From: Rathayibacter sp. SD072
GTDB lineage: Bacteria; Actinomycetota; Actinomycetes; Actinomycetales; Microbacteriaceae
Direction: 5' to 3'
DNA length: 64,000 bases
NCBI RefSeq assembly: GCF_017355185.1
Contig: NZ_JADILJ010000008.1
Coordinates: forward strand, 1-64,000
Part shown: piece after piece, positions 16,746 to 25,204 of the stretch
How the letters are laid out: each line of letters starts with the position of its first letter
How positions within the stretch are numbered: position 1 is the stretch's first letter
The notes under the pieces: generated by a model
Databases searched by the model: none
The model's input: the letters and a program-made list of their open reading frames with translations, nothing else
Told to the model about the DNA's origin: nothing
Translations under genes and position numbers: made by a program

Positions 16746-18059
16746 GTGACCTCGCCCGATCGCCGCACCCTGGACCGCAGGATCCTGCGGCTCGCCGTGC
16801 CCGCGCTCGGCTCCCTCGTCGCCGAGCCGCTGTTCCTCCTCACCGACTCGGCGCTGGTCGGGCACCTCGGCGCGGTGCCGCTGGCGGGCCTCGCACTCGG
16901 CGCGGCGGTGCTGCAGACGGTCGTCGGGCTGATGGTGTTCCTCGCCTACAGCACGACTCCCCGGGTCGGCCGAGCCCTCGGCGAGGGCGACGAGCGCCGA
17001 GCGGTCGCGGCCGGGATCGACGGCGGCTGGCTCGCGCTGGCGCTCGGAGCCGTGCTCGCGGTGGCCGGCGCGGTGAGCGCCCCGGCCGTCATCGGCCTCT
17101 TCGGAGGCGAGCCCGCCGTCACGGAGGCGGGCGTGCGCTACCTCGCCGTCAGCATGGCCGGGATCCCCGCGATGCTCGGCGTCTTCGCGCTCACGGGCCT
17201 GCTCCGGGGCTTCCAGGACACCCGCACTCCGCTCGTCATCGCGGTGGCCGGATTCGCGCTCAACGCGGGCCTGAACGCCGTGCTGATCTACCCGGCGGGC
17301 CTGGGGATAACCGGGTCCGCTCTGGGGACGGTCATCGCCCAGTGGGCCATGTTCGCCGCCTACGCGCTGATCGCGGCGCGGCTCGCGCGGCGGGTCGGCG
17401 CACCGCTGCGTCCCCACCTCGGGGGCGTTCTCGGCTCCGCGGGGTCGGGCGGGTGGATGCTGCTGCGCACCGCGAGCCTCCGGGCCGCGATCCTGCTCGC
17501 CGTGGCCGTCGCCGGCTCCCTCGGGGCGGAGGAGCTCGGCGCGTTCCAGGTGGCGATGACGCTCTTCAGCGCGGTCGCGTTCGCCCTCGACGCCGTCGCG
17601 ATCGCCGCGCAGGCGCTGCTCGGACGGCTGCTCGGAGCGGGCGATCGCGCACAGGCCCGCGCGGTCACGAAACGCTGTGTGACCTGGGGAATCGGCGCCG
17701 GTCTCGTGCTGGGCGCGGTGGTCGCGGGACTGAGCGGAGTGCTGCCGTTCGCCTTCTCGAGCGACCCGGAGGTGCTGCGGCTGCTGCCCGCGCTGATCGC
17801 GGTGGTCGGCGTCACCGCTCCGCTGGGGGGCTACGTGTTCGTACTCGACGGGGTCCTGATCGGCGCCGGGGACGGCCGCTACCTCGCCCTCAGCGGGCTC
17901 GTGAACCTGGCCGTGTTCGTGCCGCTGGCCGCCCTGGCGTCCTCGGCGCCGGCGGACGGGCGCCTGCTGGCGCTCTGGATCGCCTTCGCCGTGGGCTACC
18001 TGGGGGCCCGTGCGCTGACCCTCGGACTGCGCGTCCGGGGCGAGGCGTGGCTCCGCTGA
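16746..18059 (+). CDS. MATE family efflux transporter (DinF-like)
   Basis: This 437-aa multidrug/toxin exporter of the MATE superfamily has twelve predicted membrane segments in two homologous halves. The N-terminal half starts LAVPALGSLVAEPLFLLTDS with the DinF-like VGHLGAVPLAGLALG. The second half has LGAEELGAFQVAMTLFSAVA. The GTG start is preceded at exactly 6 nt by TAGCGT (16734-16739), which suggests a leaderless mRNA. There is no linked regulator. Substrates are not predictable from the sequence. Confidence 0.9.
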   Translation: MTSPDRRTLDRRILRLAVPALGSLVAEPLFLLTDSALVGHLGAVPLAGLALGAAVLQTVVGLMVFLAYSTTPRVGRALGEGDERRAVAAGIDGGWLALALGAVLAVAGAVSAPAVIGLFGGEPAVTEAGVRYLAVSMAGIPAMLGVFALTGLLRGFQDTRTPLVIAVAGFALNAGLNAVLIYPAGLGITGSALGTVIAQWAMFAAYALIAARLARRVGAPLRPHLGGVLGSAGSGGWMLLRTASLRAAILLAVAVAGSLGAEELGAFQVAMTLFSAVAFALDAVAIAAQALLGRLLGAGDRAQARAVTKRCVTWGIGAGLVLGAVVAGLSGVLPFAFSSDPEVLRLLPALIAVVGVTAPLGGYVFVLDGVLIGAGDGRYLALSGLVNLAVFVPLAALASSAPADGRLLALWIAFAVGYLGARALTLGLRVRGEAWLR

Positions 18060-18126
18060 GCGCTCGAACGAAGTTTCGAACAGGCTGTGGAGAACCCTGT
18101 GGACAACTCCGGCGGGGAGGCCCGGA

Positions 18127-19212
18127 TCAGCGCGGCGCCGCGCTCGTGTTCCCGCGGTGGAAGACCGCGTGGAAGCACACCGGAGCCGCCTCGTCGCCCG
18201 CGAGCAGCGCCAGCGCCGCTCGTCCCGCCGCCCGTCCCTTCTCGACCGCCGGCTGCACCATGGTCGTGAGGTCGTAGCCCGCCGCGAGCCCCGGCACCTG
18301 CACTCCGTCGAAGCCGACGACCGACACGTCCTCCGGCACCCGCAGCCCCAGCTGCTCGGCGGCCAGGATCACGCCCGCCGCCAGCAGATCGCTCTGGGCG
18401 AGGACCGCGGTCGGCGGCTCCGGCACATCGAGCAGCACCCGCCCGGCGGCCACCCCCTCGTCGACCGTGCTGGCCGACGCCGCCACGGCCTCGAGCCCGT
18501 CGAACACGTCGCGCGCCCCGAGCAGCCGCTCGACGGCCGTGATGCTCGAGCTCGAGCGCCAGTCGTCCGGCACGGGCCCGCGGCGGCGGTCCTTCGAGAA
18601 CGGGAGCGTCACCGTCGCCGGGCGCTCGTGCCCGAGGTCGCGGAGGTGCTCGGCCAGGGCACGCGTGGCGTCGCGGTTGTCGAGGGTGACGATCGCCGAG
18701 CCGAACTCGGACACCCCCTCCACCACCACGACCGGGACACGACGGCGCTGCAGCAGCGCCACCGACTCGTCGACGGTCGGGCTGCAGCCGATCAGGATCA
18801 TGGCGTCGACGGGCGCCGTCGCCATCAGCCCCGACCCGTCGCCGGTCTCGGTGAGCAGCAGGATCCCGGCGTCCGCGCCGCCCAGCACGTCGGCGATGCC
18901 GTCGAGCATCGCGATCTTGATCGGATCGCGGAACGCGTGCAGCACGCGCTCGTCGACGACGACGCCGACGATGCCCGAGCGGCCGCGGCGGAGCGACTGC
19001 GCGCGCGGATCCGGACCGGCGTAGTCGAGGTCGGCCGCCGCCTTCAGCACCCGCTCGCGGGTCGAGGCCGAGACGGGGCCGGCGCCGCTGAACACGAGCG
19101 AGGCGGTCGAGGCCGAGACTCCGGCGAGGCTCGCCACCCGGGCCAGCGTCGGACGTCCGGGGCGCTCCTCGGCGCGGGGCTTCTGCGACTCCACGATCCT
19201 CCTCGACTCCAC
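18127..19212 (-). CDS. LacI family transcriptional regulator
   Basis: This 361-aa repressor has a LacI-type N-terminal helix-turn-helix ([20 protein letters not shown], about residues 21-40) and hinge helix ([13 protein letters not shown]). A periplasmic-binding-like effector domain follows ([13 protein letters not shown] to [13 protein letters not shown]). The start is either GTG at 19212 or the GTG six codons later, which has AGGAGG immediately upstream. It diverges from an MFS-SDR gene pair. A 14-bp palindrome just after the MFS promoter is its probable operator. The effector is unknown, presumably a sugar or polyol. Confidence 0.92.
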   Translation of the reverse strand: MESRRIVESQKPRAEERPGRPTLARVASLAGVSASTASLVFSGAGPVSASTRERVLKAAADLDYAGPDPRAQSLRRGRSGIVGVVVDERVLHAFRDPIKIAMLDGIADVLGGADAGILLLTETGDGSGLMATAPVDAMILIGCSPTVDESVALLQRRRVPVVVVEGVSEFGSAIVTLDNRDATRALAEHLRDLGHERPATVTLPFSKDRRRGPVPDDWRSSSSITAVERLLGARDVFDGLEAVAASASTVDEGVAAGRVLLDVPEPPTAVLAQSDLLAAGVILAAEQLGLRVPEDVSVVGFDGVQVPGLAAGYDLTTMVQPAVEKGRAAGRAALALLAGDEAAPVCFHAVFHRGNTSAAPR

Positions 19213-19228
19213 CGCCGCGACCGTGTCC

Positions 19229-19284
19229 TTGACCGTCCCGCAGGTTCTGGATAGCTTAGTCCGGCCCGGCTCGAATCGATTCGA
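19229..19284 (+). promoter_or_regulatory. Promoter and LacI-type operator of the MFS-SDR operon
   Basis: TTGACC (19229-19234) and TAGCTT (19252-19257) are separated by 17 bp and form a credible sigma-70-type promoter directed at the MFS gene. Fourteen bases after the -10, the perfect palindrome TCGAATCGATTCGA (19271-19284) has the even, CG-centred symmetry of LacI-family operators. It would cover about +7 to +20 of the transcript. Repression by the divergent LacI protein is inferred. Confidence 0.6.
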
Positions 19285-19361
19285 CAGGGCCCACGTCCCG
19301 CTTCGCGGGCCCGAGACGCCGCAGCGGGCACTCGGGCCGCGCCCGCTCCAGGAACACGATC

Positions 19362-20582
19362 ATGACCAGCACCTCCGACCTCACCCGCCGACAGCTCGTC
19401 GCGTGGCGCAACGCCGTCTTCACGATCTTCGTGCTGAGCGGTCTCGCCGTCGCGACCTGGGTGTCGCGCACCCCCGCGATCCGCGACGCGCTGGGCCTCA
19501 GCACCGCCGACGTCGGCGTGCTGATCCTGGCGATGTCGATCGGCGCGATCGTCGGCCTGGCGCTCTCGACGGCGATCATGTCGATGCTCGGCGCCCGACG
19601 CGGCATGGTCGCGGGCCTCACCGTGTGCGCCTCGGGAGTCGCGATCCTCGGCGTCGCCGCCGACTCGCTCGGCACCCTCCCCCTCGCCTTCGCGGGCATG
19701 GCGCTGCTCGGCTTCGGCAACGGCGCGGTCGACGTGATGATGAACGTGGAGGGAGCCGCGAACGAGAAGGCCTTCGGCACGACCCTCCTCCCGCTCTTCC
19801 ACGCCTTCTTCAGCCTCGGCACCGTCGCGGGCGCGCTGATCGGCGCCGCGGCCTCCGCCCTCGGCATCCCCGTGGCCGCGCACCTCGTCGGCGTCGCCGT
19901 GGTCATCGTCGCGACCGTCCTCGTCGCGATCCGCTCCGTGCCCGTGCGCACCGATCTCGACACGCAGGGCGTCGCCACCGCGAAGGCGCCGGTGCGCGAG
20001 CGCGTGGCCGCCTCGCTCGGCGTCTGGCGCGATCCGCGCCTGGTCTTCATCGGCCTGATCATGCTCGGCATGGCCTTCGCCGAGGGGTCGGCGAACGACT
20101 GGATGACGCTGGCGATGGTCGACGGCCACGGCACCGACCAGACCACGGCCGCCGTCGTCTTCGGGGTCTTCGTGGCCGCGATGACGGTCGGCCGCGTGAT
20201 CGGCGGGCCCGTGCTCGACCGCTTCGGCCGCGTGCCGGTGCTGCGCGCCTCCGCGCTGCTGGCCGTGGTGGGCATCCTGCTCTTCATCCTCGCTCCCGTC
20301 GACGCGCTGGTGATCGCCGGAGCCGTCGCCTGGGGCCTGGGCTGCTCGCTCGGCTTCCCCGTGGGCATGTCGGCCGCCGCGGAGGGCGCCCACTCGGCCG
20401 CCCGGGTCAGCGCGGTCGCGATGCTCGGCTACGTCGCCTTCCTCGTGGGACCGCCCGCGATCGGCTTCCTCGGCGAGCACTTCGGCCTCCTGAACGCCCT
20501 CTTCCTGGTGCTGACGCTCGTGGTCGTCGCCGGCCTCGCCTCCCCCGCGGCTCGTCCCGCGCGCGTGACGGAGTCCGCATGA
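19362..20582 (+). CDS. MFS transporter
   Basis: This 406-aa major facilitator superfamily permease has about twelve membrane segments in two halves. The first half has WRNAVFTIFVLSGLAVATWV and FGNGAVDVMMNVEGAANE; the family is close to the FucP/YbjJ-like MFS proteins. It follows a LacI-controlled promoter. Its TGA overlaps the ATG of the SDR gene (ATGA). The pairing of transporter, dehydrogenase and LacI regulator suggests uptake and oxidation of a sugar or sugar alcohol (inference). Confidence 0.87.
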   Translation: MTSTSDLTRRQLVAWRNAVFTIFVLSGLAVATWVSRTPAIRDALGLSTADVGVLILAMSIGAIVGLALSTAIMSMLGARRGMVAGLTVCASGVAILGVAADSLGTLPLAFAGMALLGFGNGAVDVMMNVEGAANEKAFGTTLLPLFHAFFSLGTVAGALIGAAASALGIPVAAHLVGVAVVIVATVLVAIRSVPVRTDLDTQGVATAKAPVRERVAASLGVWRDPRLVFIGLIMLGMAFAEGSANDWMTLAMVDGHGTDQTTAAVVFGVFVAAMTVGRVIGGPVLDRFGRVPVLRASALLAVVGILLFILAPVDALVIAGAVAWGLGCSLGFPVGMSAAAEGAHSAARVSAVAMLGYVAFLVGPPAIGFLGEHFGLLNALFLVLTLVVVAGLASPAARPARVTESA

Positions 20583-21391
20583 CCACCCCGAGCCCCGAGC
20601 CCTGCCGGGTCGCCCTGGTCACCGGGGCGAACCACGGCATCGGAGCCGCGATCGCCGAGCGCCTCGCGGCCGACGGCCTCGCCGTGCTGGTCGCGTTCCT
20701 CGCCGAGGACCTGCCCGAGTACGAGCCCGAGCGCCAGCGCCGCGCCCACGCGAGCGACGGCGAGAGGGTAGCCGAGCGGATCCGCGCCGCGGGCGGGCGG
20801 GCGATCGCCGTCTCGGCCGACCTGCGCGACGCCGCCTCGGCCGCCGCGCTGTTCGACGCCGCGGAGCAGGCGCTCGGCCCGGTCGACGTGCTCGTCAACA
20901 ACGCGACCGGATCGGTCATCGACACCTTCCGCGCCCGCGAGAGCGACTGGATGGGGCGCCCGCAGCGCCGGGTCGACGCCGCGAGCATCGACGCCGTCCT
21001 CTCGGTCGACGCCCGCGCCGCCGCCCTGCTGATCTCGGAGCTCGCCGCGCGGCTCGAGGCCCGCGGCGGCCACGGCGGCCGCATCGTCTCGCTCACCTCC
21101 GGCGGCGAGCGGGGCTTCCCCGGCGAGGTCTCCTACGGAGCCGCCAAGGCCGCCCTCGTGAACTACACGATCTCGGCGTCGCTCGAGCTGAGCCCCCTGG
21201 GCATCACGGCCAACGCCGTCCACCCGCCCGTCACCGACACGGGCTGGGTGACCGACGACGTCCGCGAGGCCGTCGCCGCGAACGACTCGTTCTTCGACGT
21301 CGCCGAGCCGGAGGAGGTCGGCGACCTCGTCTCGTACCTCGTGTCCCCGGCCGGCCGGCGCGTCACCGGCAACGTCGTCCGCATGGCCTGA
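20579..21391 (+). CDS. Short-chain dehydrogenase/reductase (SDR)
   Basis: This classical SDR of 270 aa has the NAD(P)-binding motif [10 protein letters not shown] (about residues 17-26) and the NNAT motif. Its catalytic region has SLTSGG followed by YGAAK, giving the Tyr and Lys of the active site. The sequence resembles 3-oxoacyl-ACP reductase-type SDRs such as FabG-like enzymes, but with an insertion after the cofactor motif (about residues 35-60, rich in Glu and Arg). The ATG lies in an ATGA overlap with the MFS gene. The substrate is unknown. Confidence 0.9.
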   Translation: MTTPSPEPCRVALVTGANHGIGAAIAERLAADGLAVLVAFLAEDLPEYEPERQRRAHASDGERVAERIRAAGGRAIAVSADLRDAASAAALFDAAEQALGPVDVLVNNATGSVIDTFRARESDWMGRPQRRVDAASIDAVLSVDARAAALLISELAARLEARGGHGGRIVSLTSGGERGFPGEVSYGAAKAALVNYTISASLELSPLGITANAVHPPVTDTGWVTDDVREAVAANDSFFDVAEPEEVGDLVSYLVSPAGRRVTGNVVRMA

Positions 21392-21431
21392 ACCCCGAGC
21401 GGCCGCCCGCGCCCGCGTCTATCCTCGACGG

Positions 21432-22127
21432 GTGCGTCTCGTCATCGCGCGCTGCTCCGTCGACTACACCGGCCGTCTCAGCGCCCACCTCCCCCTCGCC
21501 ACCCGACTGCTGCTGGTCAAGGCCGACGGCAGCGTGCTCGTCCACTCCGACGGCGGCTCCTACAAGCCGCTGAACTGGATGAGCCCGCCGTGCACGCTGA
21601 TCTCCACGGAGCCGGACGAGACCGCCCGGGAGTCGGGCGTCGTCGAGCAGTGGACGGTCGCGCACAAGAAGACAGGAGACGCCCTCGTCGTCTCGATCCA
21701 CGAGGTGCTGCACGACTCCGCCCACGAACTGGGCGTGGATCCGGGTCTGGTGAAGGACGGAGTGGAGGCGCACCTGCAGCGCCTGCTCGCCGAGCAGATC
21801 GATCTCCTCGGCGACGGTCACACCCTCGTCCGCCGCGAGTACATGACCGCTATCGGCCCCGTCGACATCCTCGCGAGGGATTCCCGCGGAGCGAGTGTGG
21901 CGGTCGAGATCAAGCGCCGCGGAGACATCGACGGAGTCGAGCAGCTCACCCGCTATCTCGAGCTGATGAATCGCGATCCCCATCTCGCGCCCGTCACCGG
22001 AGTGTTCGCCGCGCAGGAGATCAAGCCGCAGGCGCGGACTCTGGCGCAGGACCGCGGTATCCGCTGCGTCGTCCTCGATTACGAGTCCATGCGCGGCGTG
22101 GACGATTCGCACACCCGATTGTTCTAG
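21432..22127 (+). CDS. nucS: Endonuclease NucS (mismatch-specific, EndoMS)
   Basis: This 231-aa NucS/EndoMS protein is the actinobacterial non-canonical mismatch repair endonuclease, which replaces MutS/MutL. The N-terminal dimerisation/DNA-binding half contains [15 protein letters not shown]. The C-terminal RecB-like nuclease core has GPVDILARD and [22 protein letters not shown]. The last residues TRLF resemble a beta-clamp contact. The GTG start is preceded at 6 nt by TATCCT (21420-21425), consistent with leaderless expression. A strong convergent terminator follows, shared with lsr2. Confidence 0.96.
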   Translation: MRLVIARCSVDYTGRLSAHLPLATRLLLVKADGSVLVHSDGGSYKPLNWMSPPCTLISTEPDETARESGVVEQWTVAHKKTGDALVVSIHEVLHDSAHELGVDPGLVKDGVEAHLQRLLAEQIDLLGDGHTLVRREYMTAIGPVDILARDSRGASVAVEIKRRGDIDGVEQLTRYLELMNRDPHLAPVTGVFAAQEIKPQARTLAQDRGIRCVVLDYESMRGVDDSHTRLF

Positions 22128-22138
22128 CGTTCACGGGA

Positions 22139-22168
22139 AAGGCCCCCGCGGGATTCCGCGGGGGCCTT
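22139..22168. terminator. Bidirectional hairpin between nucS and lsr2
   Basis: AAGGCCCCCGCGG and CCGCGGGGGCCTT form a perfect 13-bp stem closed by GATT. It lies between the convergent nucS (+) and lsr2 (-) stops, with AA on one side and TT on the other. It can act as a terminator in both directions. Confidence 0.85.
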
Positions 22169-22188
22169 CACCGTTCGAGCGGGACGCT

Positions 22189-22530
22189 CTACTTGTTGGC
22201 GGCGGCGTACGCCGCCTGGACCTCGGCCGGGATGCGGCCACGGTCGGACACCTGGTGCCCGTTGGCGTTCGCCCACTCGCGGATCGCCTTGAGCTGCTTG
22301 GGGTCGCTCTTGGACGCCGAGGCGACGGAGGAGGCGGCCGCGGGGCGGGAGCCGACCCGACGGGCGCTGGAGACGAACTTCTCGAGAGCGGAGTGCAGAG
22401 CCTCGATGTTGTCGGGGCCGAGATCGATCTCGTAGTTGGCACCGTCGATGCTGAAGCGGACGGTTCCGCCTTCTCCGGAATCGATGGGCGTTCCGTCGAT
22501 GTCGTCGACGAGAGTGATCTTCTGAGCCAC
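22189..22530 (-). CDS. lsr2: Lsr2 nucleoid-associated xenogeneic silencer
   Basis: This 113-aa Lsr2 protein is an H-NS-like DNA-bridging repressor of AT-rich DNA. The N-terminal dimerisation domain begins AQKITLVDDIDGTPID and includes VRFSIDGANYEIDL. After an Ala/Ser-rich linker, the C-terminal DNA-binding domain reads IREWANANGHQVSDRGRIP, where RGR is the minor-groove-inserting motif. The start is GTG at 22530 with AGGAGG 4 nt upstream; a longer in-frame version lacks family similarity. The upstream region is the most AT-rich stretch nearby, which may allow autoregulation (inference). Confidence 0.96.
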   Translation of the reverse strand: MAQKITLVDDIDGTPIDSGEGGTVRFSIDGANYEIDLGPDNIEALHSALEKFVSSARRVGSRPAAASSVASASKSDPKQLKAIREWANANGHQVSDRGRIPAEVQAAYAAANK

Positions 22531-22533
22531 TTT

Positions 22534-22813
22534 TCCTCCTGTTAAGTACTGGACGAGAGAAGACATTACCCCCTTTCTCCCGAGCAGAGATCATTCTCGG
22601 TGATGATTCGAGCCCGTCGCGCTCTTTATCCGGTCCCTTGTCGCGAAGAATCGCCGCAATAGCGTACTCCCACGACTTGCACAGCAATCGTCGGACACTG
22701 CATTCGTCGGTGACGGCATTCCTCTCAGAGGACGACTTCACGACGGGGGATTCATGCGGGAAAGGCGCCGATCAGAACCGATCCGCCGATTCGGAGTGCG
22801 AAGCGATCCCGGA
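22534..22813. other. lsr2 upstream region, relatively AT-rich
   Basis: About 280 nt without a convincing gene separates lsr2 (-) from the SseB-like gene (+). Base composition is visibly less GC-rich than its surroundings, for example around 22540-22620 and 22740-22820. That is what an Lsr2-bound regulatory region would look like. It must hold the lsr2 promoter, but no single -35/-10 pair stands out. Confidence 0.4.
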
Positions 22814-22826
22814 TAGCGTGAGAGGC

Positions 22827-23267
22827 ATGGCACGGAGAGTCGGACCCCCCGCCCGCCCGGCACGGCCCGGGCCCTACCGCAACGCCCCGGCGCGCGAGGC
22901 TCTGGAGGCACTGGTCGCCGCTCCGTCCACGGAGGCCGTCGATCGCCTCCTCACCGCCTGCCTCGAGGGCTCGCTCGTGGTCGACGTCACGGGCTCGCAG
23001 CCCGGAGGCGTGCCGCACGTGCGGACGGTCGCGACGACGACCGGCGAGCAGGTGCTCCCGCTCTTCACCTCGACCGACGAGGTCCGCACCGCGATCCCGC
23101 GCCAGCAGCACCCCCGCGTGCAGATGCTGGTGCTGCCCGGGCGCGAGGCGTTCGCGCTCATCCGCACCGCCGACTTCGTCGCCGTGCAGCTCGACGCCGG
23201 CTCGATCGCCCAGGTCGTGACCCGCTCGTTCATCGAGAACGCACTCGAGAGCACCGAGCGCCCGTAG
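22827..23267 (+). CDS. SseB-like domain protein
   Basis: This 146-aa soluble protein contains an SseB N-terminal-type domain. The relevant segments are ALVAAPSTEAVDRLLTACLE, LPLFTSTDEVRTAIP and FALIRTADFVAVQLD. The family is widespread in actinobacteria and its function is unknown. ATG at 22827 has TAGCGT 7 nt upstream, the leaderless-type spacing. GTG at 22818 in the same frame would overlap that hexamer and is less likely. The gene is followed by a HAD phosphatase gene after 64 nt. Confidence 0.78.
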   Translation: MARRVGPPARPARPGPYRNAPAREALEALVAAPSTEAVDRLLTACLEGSLVVDVTGSQPGGVPHVRTVATTTGEQVLPLFTSTDEVRTAIPRQQHPRVQMLVLPGREAFALIRTADFVAVQLDAGSIAQVVTRSFIENALESTERP

Positions 23268-23331
23268 AGTGTTCTCCCCCGACGGGGCAGCGTCGGCGTC
23301 CCCCGCGTCACCCGAGGTCAGGAGCCCCGCC

Positions 23332-24027
23332 ATGTCCGACACGACACTCGCCCCGACCGGCCTCGGCGAACGCGCCGGAACCTGGACCTGCATCCTCTTC
23401 GACCTCGACGGCACGATCACCGACTCGGCGCCCGGCATCACCGGGACGCTCGTCGACACCTTCGTCGAGCTGGGCCGCCCCGTCCCCACCCCCGTCGAGC
23501 TCCTGGCCTACGTCGGCCCGCCCCTGCTCGACGCGTTCCGCGCGCTCGGCGGGATGAGCGCCGAGGAGGCGCAGGCCGCCCTCGCCGTGTACCGCCGCCG
23601 CTACAACGCCGGCGGTCTCTTCGACTCCTCCGTCTACCCCGGCGTCCCCGACGTCCTCGCCCGCATCGCCGAGGCGGGCGTGCCCCTGTCGCTGGCGACG
23701 TCGAAGCCGGAGTCGGCCGCGCGCCGGGTCCTCGAGCACTACGGTCTCGCGCAGTACTTCACGGTCATCTGCGGCGCCTCGGAGGACGAGGTTCGCAGCG
23801 CCAAGGCCGACGTCGTCGAGGAGGCGCTCCGCCGCCTCCGCGAGCTCGACGTCGACCTCTCGGCGCCGGTCATGGTCGGCGACCGCGAGCACGACGTGCA
23901 CGGCGCCGCGGCGCACGGGATCCCGACGATCATGGTCGAGTGGGGCTACGGGTCCCCCGCCGAGGCGGCCGGCACGGTGGCCGTGGTGTCCGAGGCGGAG
24001 GAGCTCGCGACCCTCCTGCTCCCGTGA
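23332..24027 (+). CDS. HAD-superfamily hydrolase, phosphoglycolate phosphatase-like
   Basis: This 231-aa HAD phosphatase of the Gph/PGP type has motif I FDLDGTITDS with both catalytic Asp residues. An alpha-helical cap domain (about 40-100) follows, then motif II SLATSKPES, the conserved Lys in SAKADV, and motif IV MVGDREHD. ATG at 23332 is chosen because AGGAG lies 7 nt upstream. A GTG at 23269 in frame would add a low-complexity Ala/Ser/Pro stretch. The exact phosphate ester substrate is not determinable. Confidence 0.9.
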   Translation: MSDTTLAPTGLGERAGTWTCILFDLDGTITDSAPGITGTLVDTFVELGRPVPTPVELLAYVGPPLLDAFRALGGMSAEEAQAALAVYRRRYNAGGLFDSSVYPGVPDVLARIAEAGVPLSLATSKPESAARRVLEHYGLAQYFTVICGASEDEVRSAKADVVEEALRRLRELDVDLSAPVMVGDREHDVHGAAAHGIPTIMVEWGYGSPAEAAGTVAVVSEAEELATLLLP

Positions 24028-24045
24028 GCCCGGTACGATGAGGGA

Positions 24046-24216
24046 ATGACTGGTCTGGGCGTCGTCCTCGCGTTCGCGCTGTTCCTCGGCGGGATCCTCG
24101 CCCTCGGGAACGCCTTCCTGTTCCCCGAGCTGGCCGGGTTCATCTTCTTCGGCGGCATCGCGGCGATCTCGCTGTCGCTGGCCGTCGCGTTCCACATCCT
24201 GCCGAAATCGCAGTAG
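24046..24216 (+). CDS. 56-residue two-helix membrane protein
   Basis: This short gene encodes a protein starting MTGLGVVLAFALFLGGILAL and ending HILPKSQ. Two hydrophobic segments (about 4-22 and 30-52) are separated by a short FPEL loop. The hexamer TACGAT (24034-24039) stands exactly 6 nt before the ATG, and the codon use (GC-rich third positions) matches neighbours. No family is recognised. A small hairpin follows at 24218-24240. Confidence 0.72.
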   Translation: MTGLGVVLAFALFLGGILALGNAFLFPELAGFIFFGGIAAISLSLAVAFHILPKSQ

Positions 24217-24217
24217 C

Positions 24218-24240
24218 GGACCGGTCGGCTCAGCCGGTCC
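24218..24240. terminator. Hairpin between convergent small-membrane-protein and LysM genes
   Basis: GGACCGG and CCGGTCC give a 7-bp stem around a 9-nt centre that can itself pair partly. It begins two bases after the stop of the 56-residue gene and lies before the 3' end of the LysM lipoprotein gene. Confidence 0.5.
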
Positions 24241-24273
24241 GTCCGTACCGGTCGCCTCTGCCCCCTCGGCCGG

Positions 24274-24807
24274 TCAGCCGAGCGTGCTCGCGTCGAGGTT
24301 GATCACGCGCCCGATGTAGACGGCCTCGCCGGCCCCCGCCACCTCCGTGTTCATCCGGAGCAGCTGCTGCACGGGGATCCCGAAGCGCTGCGCGATGTCG
24401 AAGAACGTGTCGCCCGCCACGACCGTGTAGCCGACGATCGCGCCCGCGCCGTTCGTGGTCGGCGTGCCGGTCGCTCCCGGAGCCGAGCCGAAGTCGGTCG
24501 CGAAGGCGGTCTCGGGGATCTCGGGAACGGGATTCGGAGTGATGGTCACGGTGACCTCCGGCTGCGGCACGAACACGGTGGCCGTGGCCTGTGGCAGCGC
24601 GGCGGTCACGGTGGGGTCGGGAGTCGGAGTCGCCTCCGCGAAGACCGTGACGGTGACCGTCGGGGTCGGGCTCGGCGCCGAGCAGCCGGTGAGCGCGAGG
24701 GCCGCGGCGAGCGCCAGCAGCGCGCCCCCGCTCCGTACCGCGTGGCTCCGTACCGCGTGGCTCCGTGCCGCGTGGCTCCGTGCCGATCCCGCCCGTGCTG
24801 CCCGCAT
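24274..24807 (-). CDS. LysM-domain lipoprotein with repeat-containing signal peptide
   Basis: This 177-aa lipoprotein has lipobox LALTGC with Cys at about residue 42. A Thr/Pro/Val-rich stalk with TVTVTVF and VTVTITPNP follows. The C-terminal LysM domain (about 125-172) reads YTVVAGDTFFDIAQRFGIPV and would bind peptidoglycan. The unusually long positively charged n-region is made of pentapeptide repeats (RSHAA, RSHAV, RSHAV), encoded by a 15-bp tandem repeat. It is placed at the cell surface, anchored to the membrane with its LysM domain reaching the wall. Confidence 0.85.
   Translation of the reverse strand: MRAARAGSARSHAARSHAVRSHAVRSGGALLALAAALALTGCSAPSPTPTVTVTVFAEATPTPDPTVTAALPQATATVFVPQPEVTVTITPNPVPEIPETAFATDFGSAPGATGTPTTNGAGAIVGYTVVAGDTFFDIAQRFGIPVQQLLRMNTEVAGAGEAVYIGRVINLDASTLG
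24730..24785. repeat. 15-bp tandem repeat inside the LysM lipoprotein signal peptide
   Basis: The unit GCTCCGTACCGCGTG occurs about 3.7 times in tandem (24730, 24745, 24760 and a partial copy at 24775), with one T/C-type difference between early and late copies. The unit length is a multiple of three, so copy-number changes would lengthen or shorten the n-region without a frameshift. Confidence 0.9.
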
Positions 24808-24895
24808 GTGTCCCCGCCCCTCGTCGAGCCCCCGCCCCGGGCACTCGGGTCCACCCTAGGAGACGGGCGCCGGCGTCGGACGCGCCGCGTCCGGC

Positions 24896-25198
24896 TCAGG
24901 CGTGCGGCTCGGGCAGCATGCGCAGGCCGCCTCCGCCGTTCGCCGCGTCCATGAGCAGCTCGACCCAGGCCGGGTTGATCGTCGGCTGGCGGCTGCCCGC
25001 GAAGTGGAACTGCAGAGCGATGTTGGGGTTCATCCAGAAGGAGTGGCGGCCGCGGGCACCCTCGGGCATGGCGTCGAGGGTGAGCGGGAAGCGCTCGTCG
25101 CGGCGGAACTTGGCGTAGATCACGATCTGGAGATGAGCCAGGGTCCGGTCCTCGATCTCGATGACGGCCGGCGGCGTGCCGTAGAGGAATTGACCCAT
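24896..25198 (-). CDS. Small conserved actinobacterial protein (DUF7882-like)
   Basis: This 100-aa soluble protein has the pattern MGQFLYGTPPAVIEIEDRTL, then LQIVIYAKFRRDERFPLTL and a C-terminal NPAWVELLMDAANGGGGL. It matches from memory a small family common in Microbacteriaceae, sometimes labelled ATP-dependent DNA ligase-like or DUF7882. No enzymatic function is shown. The ATG has TAGGCT 6 nt upstream, and a MarR-type palindrome covers the rest of the promoter. The MarR gene is the neighbour, so this gene is the most likely MarR target. Confidence 0.8.
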   Translation of the reverse strand: MGQFLYGTPPAVIEIEDRTLAHLQIVIYAKFRRDERFPLTLDAMPEGARGRHSFWMNPNIALQFHFAGSRQPTINPAWVELLMDAANGGGGLRMLPEPHA

Positions 25199-25204
25199 GG
25201 CCTC

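Noticed and set aside
18098-18106. DnaA-like box TGTGGACAA between the MATE and lacI-type genes
   Set aside because: Single one-mismatch site, expected by chance at this rate in 64 kb.
19044-20480. Long minus-strand frame opposite the MFS gene
   Set aside because: Asp/His/Arg-rich shadow; the MFS membrane topology and the ATGA overlap with SDR fix the coding strand.
24046-24216. Minus-strand frame over 23946-24197 as the coding strand
   Set aside because: The plus-strand 56-residue membrane peptide has a correctly placed -10 element and protein-like hydrophobic segments; the opposite frame overlaps the HAD gene end.
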